Below, one piece after another: positions 1 through 10,072 of a stretch of 64,000 nucleotides of DNA (positions within the stretch are counted from its first letter, which is position 1; each line of letters opens with the position of its first letter). Below the pieces are notes generated by a model. It did no database searches. It saw only the letters and a program-made list of their open reading frames with translations, and was not told the DNA's origin. Source of the stretch: Candidatus Melainabacteria bacterium RIFCSPHIGHO2_02_FULL_34_12 (GTDB taxonomy: Bacteria > Cyanobacteriota > Vampirovibrionia > 2-02-FULL-35-15); NCBI GenBank assembly GCA_001784555.1, contig MFRM01000003.1, forward strand, positions 47,124-111,123. Reading direction: 5' to 3'. The position numbers and the translations under genes are program-made.

Positions 1-129
1 GCAGGTACATCATGCAAAGTATCTATGGACGATATTATTCATGCCATTCACTCTACAGGAAGAGATGCTGCACAGAGAGATACGCAGTATAACGTGATAA
101 AAATTATTCCACGTGTAGTGGCAAGGTAA
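1..129 (+). CDS. C-terminal end of an unrecognised protein (partial)
   Basis: The first reading frame is open from base 1 to a TAA at 127-129, giving 42 residues (ending IIPRVVAR). It runs in from outside the window, so the start is not visible. The frame lies directly upstream of tlyA on the same strand with a 35-nt gap, so it may be co-transcribed with it. I do not recognise the family from this fragment and assign no function. Confidence 0.55.
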   Translation, partial: AGTSCKVSMDDIIHAIHSTGRDAAQRDTQYNVIKIIPRVVAR

Positions 130-164
130 CCTTCCTATTACAGATACGTCATATAATCTTTAAT

Positions 165-1007
165 ATGCCAAAAAAACAAAAAATGCGGCTTGATTCTTTG
201 CTTCTTGAAAAGCAACTTTTTCCTTCGCGTGAACAGGCAAGATCAGCAATTATTCAGGGTGCAATTTTAGTAGAAAAAGAAAGGATAACTAAGCCAGGTA
301 CTTTTATTGATTTAAACAGTGAGATAACTGTTCTCTTCACCACAAATCCTTATGTAGGAAGAGGCGGTATAAAGCTGGAAAGTGCTCTGGGTTATTTTGA
401 AATAAGTGCAATGGATAAGATTTGCCTGGATATTGGCACATCAACTGGAGGATTTACAGACTGTCTTTTAAAACGCGGGGCAAAGCTGGTGTATGCAGTG
501 GATGTAGGTTATGGACAGTTTGACTGGAGCCTCAGAAAAGATCCCAGGGTAGTATTGTTTGAAAGAACTAATGTACGTTATTTAATGCCAGAAAAAGTTT
601 ATAAAGAAGAAGATCCGAAGGCTACTATTTGTGCAGTGGATCTTTCATTTATTTCTCTCTCCAAAGTTTTTAAGCCAATAATTGATTTAGTAGAATACAG
701 CGATGAGACTCATATTCTTACTCTTTTTAAACCTCAGTTTGAAGCATTAAGAAGCGAGGTAGGTAAAAAAGGTATTATTACAGATAGGTCAATTCACGAG
801 TCGCTTCTTGTAGGTTATATTGAAAATATTGCTAATCTTGGAATGTATGTTCGCGGTGCTACTTATTCACCTATCACTGGTTCTGCTGGTAATATTGAAT
901 TCTGGTTTGACGTTACATTTAATGAAAATGACACTAATTTAGTAAATGATCAGACCATTATAAATGTAGTAAATGAAGCACATCAAAAATTAGCTAAGAA
1001 GAAATAA
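165..1007 (+). CDS. tlyA: TlyA-family rRNA 2'-O-methyltransferase (hemolysin A family)
   Basis: 280 aa. Residues about 7-65 form an S4 RNA-binding domain (MRLDSLLLEKQLFPSREQAR), followed by an FtsJ-type Rossmann methyltransferase with the SAM-binding segment LDIGTSTGGFTDCLL near residue 90 and the VDVGYGQ segment after it. Family members 2'-O-methylate cytidines in 16S and 23S rRNA using SAM; the alternative name hemolysin reflects an older activity report. Length is normal for the family. ATG at 165 is used; an in-frame ATG at 183 (MRLDSLL) matches where many homologues begin and is an alternative. nadK follows 34 nt downstream in the same direction, a pairing seen in many bacteria, so the two are likely an operon. 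Confidence 0.93.
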   Translation: MPKKQKMRLDSLLLEKQLFPSREQARSAIIQGAILVEKERITKPGTFIDLNSEITVLFTTNPYVGRGGIKLESALGYFEISAMDKICLDIGTSTGGFTDCLLKRGAKLVYAVDVGYGQFDWSLRKDPRVVLFERTNVRYLMPEKVYKEEDPKATICAVDLSFISLSKVFKPIIDLVEYSDETHILTLFKPQFEALRSEVGKKGIITDRSIHESLLVGYIENIANLGMYVRGATYSPITGSAGNIEFWFDVTFNENDTNLVNDQTIINVVNEAHQKLAKKK

Positions 1008-1011
1008 GTAA

Positions 1012-1032
1012 GGGCAGACCTATCTGTCTGCC
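1012..1032. repeat. Short palindrome between tlyA and nadK
   Basis: Arms GGGCAGAC and GTCTGCC flank a short loop. It lies four bases after the tlyA stop and ten before the nadK start. No T-run follows on the plus strand, so it is not a good intrinsic terminator. It resembles a shortened family A palindrome lacking the outer GTA/TAC. Confidence 0.4.
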
Positions 1033-1041
1033 AATAAAAAA

Positions 1042-1896
1042 ATGAAAAAAAAAGTCGGACTTGTTTATAATGCAACTAAAAAAGAGAATCTTGAAATAGC
1101 AGACAAAGTTGAAAAATTTCTTCACTCGCATGGAATCAGCACTTGGAAAGGCAGGACTAGCACTGAAGAGAATGATTGGAAGTTTTTAAATGAAGAGCTT
1201 GAGTTTGCAATAATTCTTGGCGGTGATGGTACTTTACTTGGAGCAAGTCGTGCCCTGGCTCCAAAAGGAATACCCATGTTTGGGATAAATACCGGACATC
1301 TGGGGTTTCTCACGGAAGGAAAATCCGGAAGTATTTTAGAACTTGTAGAAAAAGTAATTAAAAAAGAATGCAAAATTGAAGAAAGAGCAATGCTATGCGG
1401 ATATATATTGAATAAAAATAATTCAGAAAACGAACCTATGTTTGCTTTAAACGATATTGTTATAAGCCGAGGTGCAAGCTATAAAATGATTAATATAACT
1501 TTAAACGTAGATGATAAACCTGTTGCTGATTATATTGGCGATGGCTTAATTATCTCAACACCCACAGGATCCACTGCTTATGCACTTTCTGCAGGTGGCG
1601 CAGTAATGGAACCAGGGATACGCGGCATTGAAATAGTCCCTATATGTGCACACAGCCTTACCAGCAGACCTCATATAGTTTCAGATTCCAGGGTAATTAC
1701 AATTACTTTTAACCGTCCGCATGAAGGTACTCTTTTACAGGTAGACGGGCAGGAAACTTTTAATATTAAAGATGGTTCATCAGTTAGAATAAGCCGTGCT
1801 GCACATACTGCAAAATTAATGAGATTACTTGGCGAAGAAAGCGATTTTTACTGGACTATTAGACAAAAATTTCACTGGGGGATATTGGCTAAATAA
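1042..1896 (+). CDS. nadK: NAD kinase
   Basis: 284 aa, cytosolic. Phosphorylates NAD to NADP with ATP (or polyphosphate in some members). The catalytic GGDGTLLGASR motif is near residue 60, then GINTGHLGFLTE, the NDIVISRG segment and the glycine-rich GDGLIISTPTGSTAYALSAGG segment near residue 170, all in canonical order. Length is typical. The gene follows tlyA with a short gap and its last 8 bp overlap the convergent coiled-coil gene on the minus strand. Confidence 0.95.
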   Translation: MKKKVGLVYNATKKENLEIADKVEKFLHSHGISTWKGRTSTEENDWKFLNEELEFAIILGGDGTLLGASRALAPKGIPMFGINTGHLGFLTEGKSGSILELVEKVIKKECKIEERAMLCGYILNKNNSENEPMFALNDIVISRGASYKMINITLNVDDKPVADYIGDGLIISTPTGSTAYALSAGGAVMEPGIRGIEIVPICAHSLTSRPHIVSDSRVITITFNRPHEGTLLQVDGQETFNIKDGSSVRISRAAHTAKLMRLLGEESDFYWTIRQKFHWGILAK

Positions 1897-2497
1897 CTGC
1901 GTGGTCTTTTTCCCGGCCGTTTGAAAGAGATGATGCTCCAAAACCTGAGCTGCCTCCTCTAGACATTAAATGTTTTTGGCCATTTCTGACAGTAGAAAGA
2001 GCGTCAGTTAAATCTTTATCCAGACTTGTTAGAACATTTTCAGCATAGTTATCAGCACCTACTTTAATGCTTTCAGCTTCTTCATATGCTTTCTTTCTCA
2101 TTTCTTCTGATTCTTTAAGTGCTCTCATTCTTATTTCCTCAGCTTCCTGAAGAATAGATCTCTTTATCTTTTCAGCTTCCTGTTCTATTTTCTTTAGTAT
2201 TTCAGAATCTTTTACCATTCTGTCTACTTTATATTGTGTACTTTCCATTAATTCGTCAGATTGTTTCTGGGCTTCTTTTATCATTTTTTCTGCTTTTGAC
2301 TGAGCCTGAGTTATAATTTCTTCTTTTTGATTGATTATTGAGGTGGCTTCTTTAATTTCCTGAGGAAGTTTAGACATGACAAGCTCAAGTTGATCATAAA
2401 ATTTTTCAATGTTAACTAATTTAACTGATGTCCACGGAACTGCTGGTGATTCTTCAACAACTAACCCTAATCGATCAATTAATTTATATATGCTCAT
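1889..2497 (-). CDS. Coiled-coil protein, DivIVA/AtpF-like
   Basis: 202 aa. After about 55 N-terminal residues the protein is almost entirely a charged Glu/Lys/Ala heptad coiled coil (about 60-170, e.g. EAEKIKRSILQEAEEIRMRA), followed by a Ser/Gly-rich tail. No signal peptide or membrane segment. The pattern is shared by DivIVA-like polarity/cell-division scaffolds and by the soluble part of ATP-synthase b subunits; there is no N-terminal membrane helix, which argues against the latter. Its 3' end overlaps nadK by 8 bp tail to tail. coaD lies upstream on the same strand about 60 bp away. Function is not established. Confidence 0.7.
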   Translation of the reverse strand: MSIYKLIDRLGLVVEESPAVPWTSVKLVNIEKFYDQLELVMSKLPQEIKEATSIINQKEEIITQAQSKAEKMIKEAQKQSDELMESTQYKVDRMVKDSEILKKIEQEAEKIKRSILQEAEEIRMRALKESEEMRKKAYEEAESIKVGADNYAENVLTSLDKDLTDALSTVRNGQKHLMSRGGSSGFGASSLSNGREKDHAVI

Positions 2498-2556
2498 AAA
2501 AATTTCTTATCCTTATTATCGTATCTGTGGAACTTATTATACACTTCAATTAAAAC

Positions 2557-3036
2557 TTATTTGATACCCATTTTCTGGTATAGATATTTATGAACTGGCT
2601 TAGGAACCAGATCTGTAATATCACCCCCAAGGTTTACAACCTCCTTAACCCTGCTGGACCTTATAAATGAATATTTAGGATTGGTCATAATAAAAAGGGT
2701 TTCTAAGCCTTTTGAAAGAAAATAGTTTATCTGAGACATCTCCAGTTCATATTCAAAATCTGAGGGTGCTCTTAAACCACGAACAATAGCATTTGCACCT
2801 CTTTTTTTAGCATATTCAACTGTTAAACCTGTAAAACTTTCTATTGATATATTTTTTATGTTTCCTGTTGACTCTTTAATTAATTTAAGCCTATCCTCCA
2901 GGGGAATAAGATTACTTTTATCATTGTTATTAAGAACAGCAATAATTACTTCATTAAAAAGACAAGTAATTCTTTCAATTACATCTATATGGCCGTTAGT
3001 TATTGGATCAAAACTGCCTGGGTAGAGTGCTTTCAT
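2557..3036 (-). CDS. coaD: Phosphopantetheine adenylyltransferase
   Basis: 159 aa from the ATG at 3036. The ORF track begins 15 codons earlier, but the family starts at MKALYPGSFDPITNGHIDVI, so the shorter start is preferred. CoaD joins ATP and 4'-phosphopantetheine to make dephospho-CoA, the penultimate CoA step. The nucleotidyltransferase signature GSFDPITNGH (with the T/HxGH catalytic site) is at residues 7-16, and RGLRAPSDFEYE and SSRVKEVVNLGGD follow in the expected places. Length is typical. No clear Shine-Dalgarno sequence precedes it. Confidence 0.95.
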   Translation of the reverse strand: MKALYPGSFDPITNGHIDVIERITCLFNEVIIAVLNNNDKSNLIPLEDRLKLIKESTGNIKNISIESFTGLTVEYAKKRGANAIVRGLRAPSDFEYELEMSQINYFLSKGLETLFIMTNPKYSFIRSSRVKEVVNLGGDITDLVPKPVHKYLYQKMGIK

Positions 3037-3083
3037 AGTTAACCAATATACCATTTTAGTATATAAAATATTACTTCGCACAA

Positions 3084-3111
3084 TTAGGGCGCGATAAATC
3101 GCGCCCCTACA
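3084..3111. repeat. Family A palindrome (intergenic)
   Basis: TAGGGCGCGA and TCGCGCCCCTA arms, close to the GTAG...CTAC consensus with one G missing on the left. It lies between the 99-aa hypothetical gene and coaD. Confidence 0.7.
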
Positions 3112-3149
3112 ATATTATTTAATTATTGATGTATCATTCACGATACATT

Positions 3150-3449
3150 CTAAACTTCAGGATTTTGTGGAATTACTGGAGTATCTCCGTTTACCATGGT
3201 ATGTAATTTACCAAGTTCATCCCCTATCATTTTTGCAAAAAATACGGATGAATTATTTAATTCACCTGCAAGTCTTGTAATTTGTTCTTTTGCAGGAGTT
3301 CCGCTGCTGAGTTTATTTACTTTATTTAATTCAGCTACAAGATCAGCAAAGGATTTTATTGCTTCTGATGCTTTTTTCTCAAGCTTAGGTAAATTACTTG
3401 AAAGATCACTTACATATGCTTTTTGTACTTTATCAAATGATGTAATCAC
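3150..3449 (-). CDS. Hypothetical small helical protein
   Basis: 99 aa starting at a GTG (3449) with a strong ribosome-binding site (GGAGGAAAAGTT) just upstream, so the start is well supported. The sequence is predicted helical with Lys/Glu/Ala/Leu composition, no Cys, no membrane segment and a short Pro-rich tail (VIPQNPEV). It sits alone between coaD and groESL on the same strand. I do not recognise a family. Confidence 0.7.
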   Translation of the reverse strand: MITSFDKVQKAYVSDLSSNLPKLEKKASEAIKSFADLVAELNKVNKLSSGTPAKEQITRLAGELNNSSVFFAKMIGDELGKLHTMVNGDTPVIPQNPEV

Positions 3450-3556
3450 AACTTTTCCTCCGCGATTAATGTCAATGGTTGAAATATAAAGGCCAAGCGT
3501 TAACCCTAAGTTAAAACCCTAGATTAAATTTATTTTAGGCTGAAAATACAAAAAAA

Positions 3557-3587
3557 ATAAGGGCAGGTTGCTTATTCCTGCCCTTAT
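3557..3587 (-). terminator. Intrinsic terminator of groESL
   Basis: Eleven-base arms ATAAGGGCAGG/CCTGCCCTTAT with a 9-base loop. Read on the minus strand the hairpin is followed by a run of seven T, 24 bp after the groEL stop. This is a conventional rho-independent terminator. Confidence 0.8.
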
Positions 3588-3610
3588 CTCATTAATTTTT
3601 TAACTAGAGC

Positions 3611-5269
<1,659 letters not shown>

Positions 5270-5275
5270 TTAAAA

Positions 5276-5572
5276 TTATTTAACTACTGCCAAAATATCT
5301 CTATCAGAGAGAATTAAATATTCTTCTCCTTCGAGCTTTACTTCAGTGCCACTATACTTTGCAAAAAGTACGTGATCTCCTTCTTTAAGATCGATTGGTT
5401 TTCTTTGACCCTTATCATCAACTGCTCCAGGTCCTACTGCTATTACTTTCCCTTCCTGTGGTTTTTCTTTAGTTGAGTCTGGAAGAAGTATTCCACCTGC
5501 TGTTTTATCTTCAGGTTCTAATTTTTGAACTATTACTTTATCCTGTAATGGTTTTAAAGTTCTTTTTGTCAT
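5276..5572 (-). CDS. groES: Co-chaperonin GroES (10 kDa)
   Basis: 98 aa from ATG at 5572 ([16 protein letters not shown]), which matches the family start. The ORF track begins at a GTG six codons earlier; that GTG abuts the AAAGGAGG site too closely, and a TTG at 5581 has better spacing, so the exact start among the three is uncertain. The mobile loop ([20 protein letters not shown]) and the [14 protein letters not shown] segment are clear. First gene of the groES-groEL operon. Confidence 0.95.
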   Translation of the reverse strand: MTKRTLKPLQDKVIVQKLEPEDKTAGGILLPDSTKEKPQEGKVIAVGPGAVDDKGQRKPIDLKEGDHVLFAKYSGTEVKLEGEEYLILSDRDILAVVK

Positions 5573-5837
5573 TGTAGTCAAGGTAATCACCCTCCTTTTA
5601 TTTATTATTACTCCGGCCTGTTTTATTGACTAACATTCCCTGCTATCTTCACAACTTAAAGCTTAGATAGATTTAGAACTAATCAAAGACCAGTAATTAA
5701 TTATTTACTGAACTTAGCGATAGTGTGTTAAATTTTAGAAAATTTTAAATTTGTTTGAAATGATTTACGTGTTTTTGTCCACCATTAAGACTATTAAAGA
5801 TAAGTCCTGGATTGGTATTGATGGATTGGGGGTAAAT
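5573..5837 (-). promoter_or_regulatory. groESL upstream region (no CIRCE element)
   Basis: About 250 bp of AT-rich sequence separates groES from the upstream peptide-binding protein gene and must hold the groESL promoter. I looked for the HrcA operator CIRCE (TTAGCACTC-N9-GAGTGCTAA) and saw no match, so HrcA control is not supported. No confident -35/-10 pair was chosen. Confidence 0.4.
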
Positions 5838-7631
5838 TTACTTCCTATAAATACTTTCAAGGTTATGCAAAACCCCGCCATAAATAGTAGGTCTTACATT
5901 CGCTAAAGTATTTTGAACAGCCTGAATTCTAATCGGAGATTCCAGATAAACCATGGGCAATTGTTCATAAACTATTTCTTGATACCTGTCATAAAGTTTT
6001 TTCCTTTTTTCAAATTCTACAAATTTTGTAGCATTATTAAATATCCGGTCAATTTCAATTTCCCAGTCTCTGGGCTTATGTTTGCTCTGGTCAAACATAT
6101 GAAGCCTACCGCTTAATTTCCAGACATTTGCACCTTCGTTTGGTTCAAAAAAGCCACCAGTAAAACCAATGATTATTCCTTCCCAATCTCCAGAATCTGA
6201 TCTCCCAATCAGTGTATTAAAATCAAGCGGTCGTAGATTTACTTTTATTCCAAGTTTTTTCAAATCATCCTGAATAATGACACCTATAGACTGACGGGTA
6301 ATATTTTCTGCATTAGTTAGAATAGTGAATTCGACTCTTTGATTTTTATTGTCAAGAAGTTCTCCTTTTTCGTTCCATTTAAATTTGCCTTCCTTAAGAA
6401 GTTTTTTTGAGATCTCCAAATCCTGAGGATAACCACCTGCAATTTTTTTATTTAGATAAATGGAAGGAAGTGCCTCAGGAGTAAAAAGCGGCTCACCTGC
6501 CCCGGCAAGGACGTTATCAACAATGCTCAATCTGTCTATTGCATGTGATACTGCCTGCCTGAAATAAACATTATTAAACCATTTTGATGATTTTAGATTT
6601 ACATCTTTTCTCAAATTAAATATTAAAAACTCAGTACCTGAGCTGGGTCCCAAGTTTACTGTTTTAAAATTCTTTTTCTTTTCTTCAAGTTTTTTCACCA
6701 GAGCAATATCTTCTCCGCGTACTGAAACCACATCTATTTCACCAGCTAAAAATTTAAATAACTCAAGGCTTGAATCCTGAACAACGGTATAAACCACTCT
6801 ATCCAGATAGGGTAGTTTCTGATTTTTAGAATTTAAAATAAAATAATCCGGATCTCTTACAAACTCTATTCTTTCTCCCTGCACATATCTTGAAAGTTTA
6901 AACGGTCCGCTGGTAACAAACTTTTCAGGGTTTGTATCTGTACCCCAGAATCCTAGAAATACTTTTTTTGCTTGTTCTTTTGATTTTGTACTTTTTATAA
7001 GCGGTTCAAAAATATGCTTTGGTGCAGGAGGATAACTTATTTGTCTTAAAAACGGTGCAAAAACCACATGAGTCATGAATTGTACTGTGTGGTTATCTAT
7101 TTTTTTTACTTCAGGGAATTTACCGTCAATTAGACAAAGAGACTGAAATCCAGATCCTTCTAAGCCTGAAAAAACAATTTCATTCCATGTAAAAACCACA
7201 TCATCGCTAGTAATTGGTTTACCATCTGACCACTTAACACCTTCTCTAAGTTTTACAATTATGGTTTTTCCTTCATCAAGTATCTGGTAACTTTTTGCAA
7301 GATGAGGAATAACTTCTCCTGTATCAGGATCATCGGTAAAAAGTCCGTCAAACATAAGATTTCCAAGCGTTGAGCTGGTAGCATCTGTAGAAGCCCATAA
7401 ATTAAATGTTTTTGGACCTGAACCAAACACTGATAAATTAAGTGTTCCGCCAAACATTCCAAGAGGATAAAAAATCTGCTTGTATTCAACAGAATTTATT
7501 TTAATTATTTTAGGGGTTTTTATTTTAGTGTTTAAGAGACTCTGATTAAAGCTTGATATGGGGAATTTATTTACCGAACAGCTGCCTGAAAAGAAAATTA
7601 AAAATGATAAGATTAAACAAACTTTTTTCAT
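5838..7631 (-). CDS. Family 5 solute-binding lipoprotein (peptide ABC transporter)
   Basis: 597 aa. A signal peptide with hydrophobic core (residues 4-16) ends at a lipobox-like SGSC, predicting a lipid-anchored protein outside the inner membrane. The body matches SBP_bac_5 (OppA/DppA type): LAKSYQILDEGKTIIVKLREG, WSDGKPITSDDVVFTWN, and a late RDWEIEIDRIFNNA region. Such proteins bind oligopeptides, dipeptides, nickel or sugars for ABC importers. No permease or ATPase gene is adjacent, so ligand and partner cannot be inferred. It lies alone between groESL and the CbiX-like gene. Confidence 0.88.
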   Translation of the reverse strand: MKKVCLILSFLIFFSGSCSVNKFPISSFNQSLLNTKIKTPKIIKINSVEYKQIFYPLGMFGGTLNLSVFGSGPKTFNLWASTDATSSTLGNLMFDGLFTDDPDTGEVIPHLAKSYQILDEGKTIIVKLREGVKWSDGKPITSDDVVFTWNEIVFSGLEGSGFQSLCLIDGKFPEVKKIDNHTVQFMTHVVFAPFLRQISYPPAPKHIFEPLIKSTKSKEQAKKVFLGFWGTDTNPEKFVTSGPFKLSRYVQGERIEFVRDPDYFILNSKNQKLPYLDRVVYTVVQDSSLELFKFLAGEIDVVSVRGEDIALVKKLEEKKKNFKTVNLGPSSGTEFLIFNLRKDVNLKSSKWFNNVYFRQAVSHAIDRLSIVDNVLAGAGEPLFTPEALPSIYLNKKIAGGYPQDLEISKKLLKEGKFKWNEKGELLDNKNQRVEFTILTNAENITRQSIGVIIQDDLKKLGIKVNLRPLDFNTLIGRSDSGDWEGIIIGFTGGFFEPNEGANVWKLSGRLHMFDQSKHKPRDWEIEIDRIFNNATKFVEFEKRKKLYDRYQEIVYEQLPMVYLESPIRIQAVQNTLANVRPTIYGGVLHNLESIYRK

Positions 7632-7653
7632 TCTTTAAAAATATCACAATTAA

Positions 7654-8022
7654 TTAACATTCATTTATTATCTGTTTTAAAAGTGAATAAAAATAAGGAT
7701 GTTCACCTATTGGTTTCAAAAGCTCTATTTCAACCTCTACATATTTCTCTTTAATCTGATTTATCTGTCTGGGAATATCCTGCTCCATATGCCTGCCGGA
7801 AGCCATAAACATAGGTAAGACTTTAAATTTCTTTTTGCCGGTTTTATAAAGTTTTAAGATTATAGCATCCAAGTCGGGTGAGTTTAAATCCATAAAAGCA
7901 AGATTTATTTTATCCTTACTAAAATCTTTTTTTAGTTTTTGATTTAATTCTTCAAATGATTTTTGCCAGAGAGGATCTTTACTTCCATGAGCAATTAGAA
8001 TTAAACTTAAATCTGAACCCAT
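7654..8022 (-). CDS. CbiX/SirB-like sirohydrochlorin chelatase
   Basis: 122 aa, the length of a single-domain (short) CbiX. The metal-binding histidines of class II chelatases are seen in AHGSKDPLWQ (residue about 12) and MASGRHMEQDIP (residue about 78). The family inserts Co2+, Ni2+ or Fe2+ into sirohydrochlorin for cobalamin, F430 or siroheme. No other tetrapyrrole gene is in the window, so the metal is undetermined. It is 22 bp upstream of the lipoprotein gene on the same strand. Confidence 0.85.
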   Translation of the reverse strand: MGSDLSLILIAHGSKDPLWQKSFEELNQKLKKDFSKDKINLAFMDLNSPDLDAIILKLYKTGKKKFKVLPMFMASGRHMEQDIPRQINQIKEKYVEVEIELLKPIGEHPYFYSLLKQIINEC

Positions 8023-8031
8023 AATTAATAA

Positions 8032-8526
8032 TTATGTAGCTGGTGCATTGTTAGTGTCAAATTCCGATTCAGCATGAATCGAAACAATGATACGGGCATC
8101 TGGATTATTGCCACCTATTCTAATTTCCCTTTGAGAATCAGCATAAACGCAATGAAGAGGTTTATGCTGTCTCCATTGACCATTTGTAATTTTTTCTAAC
8201 GCAAGTCTTGAAAGAGCTTTATCAGACTCATCAAAGCTTTTAAATCTGAGAATAAGACTACTTCTTAGTACATAAGCATTTTCAGGAAAACCTGAAATAA
8301 CACTAACAAGATCAATTCCATCAAATTTAATTGCAAGAACAATTCTTTGATTTAATTTAATGCATGCTTGTGCCAGAATGTTTAAATCTTCTAAACTTTT
8401 TGTTTCTTTAGCTTTAGCCAGAAGAGATTCAAAATCTATGGCTGGTTCAGGATTAGCAATAGCAACTTTTCCATTCCTAGAAAATGGATAAGAAACAAGT
8501 CCTACTAAAGTACGAATTAATTTCAC
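8032..8526 (-). CDS. Hypothetical protein
   Basis: 164 aa, mixed alpha/beta composition. The first 20 residues (MKLIRTLVGLVSYPFSRNGK) are basic-hydrophobic but too short and interrupted for a convincing membrane helix. No recognised motif. It ends nine bases before the CbiX-like gene on the same strand, which suggests co-transcription. The 5' side faces a 260-bp gap containing a GC-rich palindromic element. Confidence 0.6.
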   Translation of the reverse strand: MKLIRTLVGLVSYPFSRNGKVAIANPEPAIDFESLLAKAKETKSLEDLNILAQACIKLNQRIVLAIKFDGIDLVSVISGFPENAYVLRSSLILRFKSFDESDKALSRLALEKITNGQWRQHKPLHCVYADSQREIRIGGNNPDARIIVSIHAESEFDTNNAPAT

Positions 8527-8639
8527 GATAATTTCCTTAAATATTGAGATAAATATAAATGAACTTTCTACTTAACTCCTAAAGGTTTATCTTATTTTTA
8601 TAATCAGGATGTTTTACTAGTAGATTGTCAACAAAGTTT

Positions 8640-8760
8640 TCATGCCTTGCGCCATTCACTGCGGGTCCTGCCGCCTGCAGGTTCCCCTCCATCCTGCGGT
8701 GCAGTAGCTCCTCAGATGGACACCTCCCTTCCGGCGTCACCCCCAGTGAATGGGACACTT
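8640..8760. repeat. GC-rich palindromic island
   Basis: About 120 bp of distinctly GC-rich, non-coding sequence in an AT-rich gap. Inverted ends CCATTCACTG (8652-8661) and CAGTGAATGG (8744-8753) bound it, with smaller internal dyads (CCTGCCGCCTGCAGG). No second copy is in the window. It looks like a small non-autonomous repeat of a third type. Confidence 0.6.
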
Positions 8761-8788
8761 AATTATTTAGTTGACGTTACACTAGTAT

Positions 8789-9562
8789 TTAATTAGGAAT
8801 AGTTAATTTTCTACCCAGAGCTAAAACAGAGTTTAGTTTAAGTTTATTAGCTTTTGCAATTTTATTAACATTTTCTGGCGAGGGATCCATATAGTATTTT
8901 TTTGCAATTACCCAGAGAGAATCTCCATTTTCTATCGTATGATAGGTTAAATCTTGAGAGCTATTTGCAGCTTCAGGAATAGGAATAATAACTTTATTTT
9001 CTTCAGTAGCCAGCTGAGTTTTTTCTTCAGGCTTAATTTGATCTGTTGGCTTAGCTTCAACTGGTTTCTTAGCAAAAAGATTAGGCAATGAAAAAGAAAA
9101 TTTTGGAGAGGCTTGCTTAAGTAAGGTTTTAGTTAACTGTTCATCAGCTGTTTTATCAGTAAGAATTTCTGCTGATTTGTGAAATACAAATTGTGTCTGG
9201 TGTTTAGTTTTAATTGCGTGAACACTAATTTGAAAATATATAAGCCATACAAGTGATGTCAAAATTACACCTGCTCCAAACCATGTAAGTTTTGAAAGAA
9301 AATTATTGGGCTGATTAGATAAATTCAAAATCTCTTCCTTATTTTGAGGCCAAAACCCTTGAAGTTCAGGCATTTGGGTAACTTCATTTATATTACTTGG
9401 CTCATCAGCATATATTGTGTCTAACAATTCAAACTCTTGTCTGGTATATAAATTGTTTTTCGGGTAATAGAAGCTAGTGACAGGTTTGTCATCTGTAAAC
9501 TTTGTACTGTTTTCTAGTTTTTTAAGCCTTCTTTGTCTAACCTTATCGAGCTGTGATGACAT
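8789..9562 (-). CDS. Membrane-anchored LysM-domain protein
   Basis: 257 aa from ATG 9562, which follows a GGAGGTAGGA ribosome site; the ORF track starts at an upstream TTG. Residues 1-85 are charged and cytoplasmic-like, a single membrane helix lies near 90-110 (WFGAGVILTSLVWLIYF), then a Pro/Glu/Lys-rich spacer, and a C-terminal LysM domain (YHTIENGDSLWVIAKKYY ... GRKLTIPN). LysM binds peptidoglycan GlcNAc, so the protein likely spans the inner membrane and contacts the wall. The long N-terminal arm could bind a cytoplasmic partner. An A/T-rich octamer tract lies in its 5' region. Confidence 0.85.
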   Translation of the reverse strand: MSSQLDKVRQRRLKKLENSTKFTDDKPVTSFYYPKNNLYTRQEFELLDTIYADEPSNINEVTQMPELQGFWPQNKEEILNLSNQPNNFLSKLTWFGAGVILTSLVWLIYFQISVHAIKTKHQTQFVFHKSAEILTDKTADEQLTKTLLKQASPKFSFSLPNLFAKKPVEAKPTDQIKPEEKTQLATEENKVIIPIPEAANSSQDLTYHTIENGDSLWVIAKKYYMDPSPENVNKIAKANKLKLNSVLALGRKLTIPN

Positions 9563-9574
9563 TCCTACCTCCAA

Positions 9575-9901
9575 GCCTAAATATTCTACACTTTTACACT
9601 TTTACTTTTTTACTCTTTTACTCTTTTACTCTTTTAACTCATATGCTTACTTAAAACAATTAATTATCACCTTAAAGCAGCAAATAATGAATTACAAATC
9701 AAAATTAAATCATTAATTATATATATTAAGTTGCAAAGACAGAATAATCTTAAGAAATATTGATTATTCGTTATACAATTTATATGCTCTGAAACATCAC
9801 AAAAAGCATGATTAGTGCCGTTACTGCTATGGATTTGATTCTTTAAACCTGTGGAAAATTAATATTTCCTGATTTAATACAAATAACATTTTCAATTTGT
9901 T
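9575..9901. other. Gene-free interval with polypyrimidine octamer tract
   Basis: 327 bp without a gene. At 9589-9640 the plus strand holds a run of near-identical CTTTTACA/CTTTTACT units (about six), i.e. a GAGTAAAA-type purine tract in the 5' region of the LysM gene. The rest is AT-rich and should contain promoters for the LysM gene (leftward) and the FlgM-like gene (rightward). The ORF track entry 9477..9716 crosses it but is a shadow. Confidence 0.6.
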
Positions 9902-10057
9902 ATGCAAGCCAGAAAAAAAATTTGTAAATCAAAAAAAGAACTTTCTGCAATTAAAAAAGCATATAAAAAAGGAAAATTAAAGTTTAATTCAAAAGATCTT
10001 GCAAAAGAAATTATTAAAGATCTGGGTTTAGGTTTATTTAAAAATAATAATAAATGA
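9902..10057 (+). CDS. FlgM-like small protein (candidate anti-sigma factor)
   Basis: 51 aa, too short for the ORF track. The centre (IKKAYKKGKLKFNSKDLAKE) followed by IIKDL resembles the C-terminal helix of FlgM, where an Ile/Ala-rich helix is followed by G-x-Y/L-x-(V/F)-(D/N)-S and a second helix that grips sigma-28. It is Lys-rich and lacks the usual N-terminal half. No flagellar genes are nearby, so the role is uncertain; it could be an unrelated basic peptide. It ends 16 bp before the mnmE stop, tail to tail. No ribosome site is obvious. Confidence 0.5.
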   Translation: MQARKKICKSKKELSAIKKAYKKGKLKFNSKDLAKEIIKDLGLGLFKNNNK

Positions 10058-10072
10058 TTTATTCTTTTAAGA

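Noticed and set aside
5573-5837. Possible CIRCE/HrcA operator before groES
   Set aside because: No TTAGCACTC-N9-GAGTGCTAA or close match was found.
8764-8776. GTTACA at the LysM gene end as another operator copy
   Set aside because: Only the right half-site is present; no TGATAC at the required five-base spacing.
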